A DNA stretch of 14,471 bases, from assembly GCA_002431305.1 (NCBI GenBank), contig DJEG01000015.1, positions 1 to 14,471 of the forward strand, in the 5' to 3' direction. The number at the start of each line of letters is the position of its first letter. Positions within the stretch are counted from its first letter, which is position 1. Below, in pieces: positions 13,659-14,471 of this stretch. The stretch is from Ruminococcaceae bacterium UBA5904 (GTDB lineage: Bacteria; Bacillota; Clostridia; Oscillospirales; Acutalibacteraceae). Both the position numbers and the translations under genes were made by a program. Below the pieces are notes generated by a model. It saw only the letters and a program-made list of their open reading frames with translations. It did not search any database and was not told where the DNA came from.

Positions 13659-14101
13659 AAATAGCTATCGGCAGCGACCACGCGGGTTTTGAATTAAAAG
13701 AGGAAATCAGAAAGTACCTCGAGGATAAGGGTTACAAATATGTCGACTGCGGAGTTTACAACACGGATTCCGCCGATTATCCCGTTCAGGCAAAACTTAC
13801 GTGCGATAAAATAATTTCCGGCGAGTGTGACAGAGGTATTCTCTGCTGCGGAACAGGTATCGGCATTTCAATCGCTGCCAATAAGGTCAAGGGCATACGC
13901 GCGGCGTGCTGTTCGGACTATTTCAGCGCAAAATATACAAGACTTCATAACGACGCCAACGTTTTATGTATGGGTAACAGAGTTATCGGCAAGGGCGAAG
14001 CGCTCGAGCTTGTCGAAGTATTTCTCAATACGGAATTTGAGGGAGGCAGACATCAGAGACGAGTCGACCTTATTACCGCGCTTGAGAACGAAAATCAATA
14101 A
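13655..14101 (+). CDS. rpiB: Ribose-5-phosphate isomerase B
   Basis: A 148-aa cytosolic enzyme interconverting ribulose-5-phosphate and ribose-5-phosphate in the non-oxidative pentose phosphate pathway. Seen: GSDHAGFELK with Asp8/His9, the active-site CCGTGIGISIAANK with Cys65, RLHNDANVLCMGNRVIG with His98, and GGRHQRRVDLI near the end. These are the RpiB/LacA/LacB family residues; the single-gene setting without lac genes favours RpiB. AGGAG lies 8 bases before the ATG, which overlaps the tsaB stop (ATGA). It precedes upp, and both feed phosphoribosyl metabolism. Confidence 0.95.
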   Translation: MKIAIGSDHAGFELKEEIRKYLEDKGYKYVDCGVYNTDSADYPVQAKLTCDKIISGECDRGILCCGTGIGISIAANKVKGIRAACCSDYFSAKYTRLHNDANVLCMGNRVIGKGEALELVEVFLNTEFEGGRHQRRVDLITALENENQ

Positions 14102-14108
14102 AACTATG

Positions 14109-14149
14109 GGAAATGCAGAACTTTCGGGTTCTGTCATTTCCTCGTTTTT
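14109..14149 (+). terminator. Hairpin with T-tract between rpiB and upp
   Basis: The arms GGAAATGCAGAAC (14109-14121) and GTTCTGTCATTTCC (14128-14141) pair fully apart from one bulged base around a 6-base loop, and TTTTT follows at 14145-14149. It lies 8 bases after the rpiB stop and 32 bases before the upp start. It looks like an intrinsic terminator or attenuator. No convincing separate upp promoter fits in the remaining space. Confidence 0.65.
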
Positions 14150-14181
14150 ATGTGTTAATAATTTTTTTGGAGGAATATTAA

Positions 14182-14471
14182 ATGGGCAAAATTACAGTAT
14201 TGGATCATCCGCTTATTCAGCATAAGCTTTCGATCCTCAGAAACAAGGACACGAGCACTTACGAATTCAGAACTCTTATAAGCGAAATCGCAATGCTTAT
14301 GACATACGAGGCGACTAGAGACCTTCCCTTAACGGACGTTGAGATTGAAACTCCCGTCGCAAAAACAGTAACCAAGCACCTCTCGGGCAAGAAGCTCGCT
14401 ATCGTCCCCATTCTCAGAGCCGGTCTCGGAATGGTTGACGGCGTTCTCACCATCATCCCCGCGGCGAGAGT
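14182..14471 (+). CDS. upp: Uracil phosphoribosyltransferase, N-terminal part (cut by window end)
   Basis: The first 96 codons of a protein that makes UMP from uracil and PRPP. The visible part begins [20 protein letters not shown], contains [20 protein letters not shown] and ends in the conserved [13 protein letters not shown] segment. These are hallmarks of bacterial Upp, usually about 208 aa. GGAGG lies 8 bases before the ATG. The C-terminal PRPP-binding motif lies beyond the window. It sits downstream of rpiB across a terminator-like hairpin, so its expression may depend on read-through. Confidence 0.94.
   Translation, partial: MGKITVLDHPLIQHKLSILRNKDTSTYEFRTLISEIAMLMTYEATRDLPLTDVEIETPVAKTVTKHLSGKKLAIVPILRAGLGMVDGVLTIIPAAR

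Overview
The window looks like chromosome from a low-to-mid GC Gram-positive anaerobe, most likely a gut Clostridia member (Oscillospiraceae/Ruminococcaceae-like). The evidence is strong GGAGG ribosome sites, a type I dockerin, an oxidoreductase with two Fe-S motifs, and the protein families themselves. Species cannot be assigned from sequence alone.

Region 1 (15-1416) is a complete ISL3-family insertion sequence with imperfect terminal inverted repeats and an intact transposase. Its right end touches the stop codon of the next gene. A perfect 15-bp internal inverted repeat could hide the transposase start codon in read-through RNA.

Region 2 (1417-3075) is a two-gene minus-strand operon: an aldo/keto reductase with a C-terminal Fe-S domain, followed with no gap by the aminoacyl-tRNA deacylase ybaK. 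Its promoter overlaps the terminator of region 3.

Region 3 (3074-11078) is a compact phage-derived cassette of ten co-oriented intact genes. In transcription order they encode a probable scaffold, an N4-gp56-type major capsid protein, a small post-capsid protein, an adaptor-like protein, a large nozzle/stabilisation-like protein, a 52-aa protein, a coiled-coil protein with seven 18-residue repeats, an amidase with a C-terminal dockerin, an XhlA-like membrane protein and a holin. It has its own candidate promoter and a strong terminator, and host genes flank it on both sides. No portal, terminase, integrase, repressor or tape measure is present. The head, neck and lysis genes are therefore kept without the DNA-packaging motor, which makes this the most interesting part of the window. 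It could be a domesticated particle or lysis system, a satellite that borrows packaging functions, or a recently reduced prophage.

Region 4 (11129-14471) is ordinary housekeeping. Divergent from a monocistronic rodA (elongasome glycosyltransferase, minus strand) runs a plus-strand cluster tsaE-tsaB-rpiB, then a hairpin/T-tract and upp, which is cut by the window end. tsaE and tsaB serve tRNA t6A synthesis, rpiB the pentose phosphate pathway, and upp uracil salvage. No tRNA, rRNA or CRISPR array was seen.
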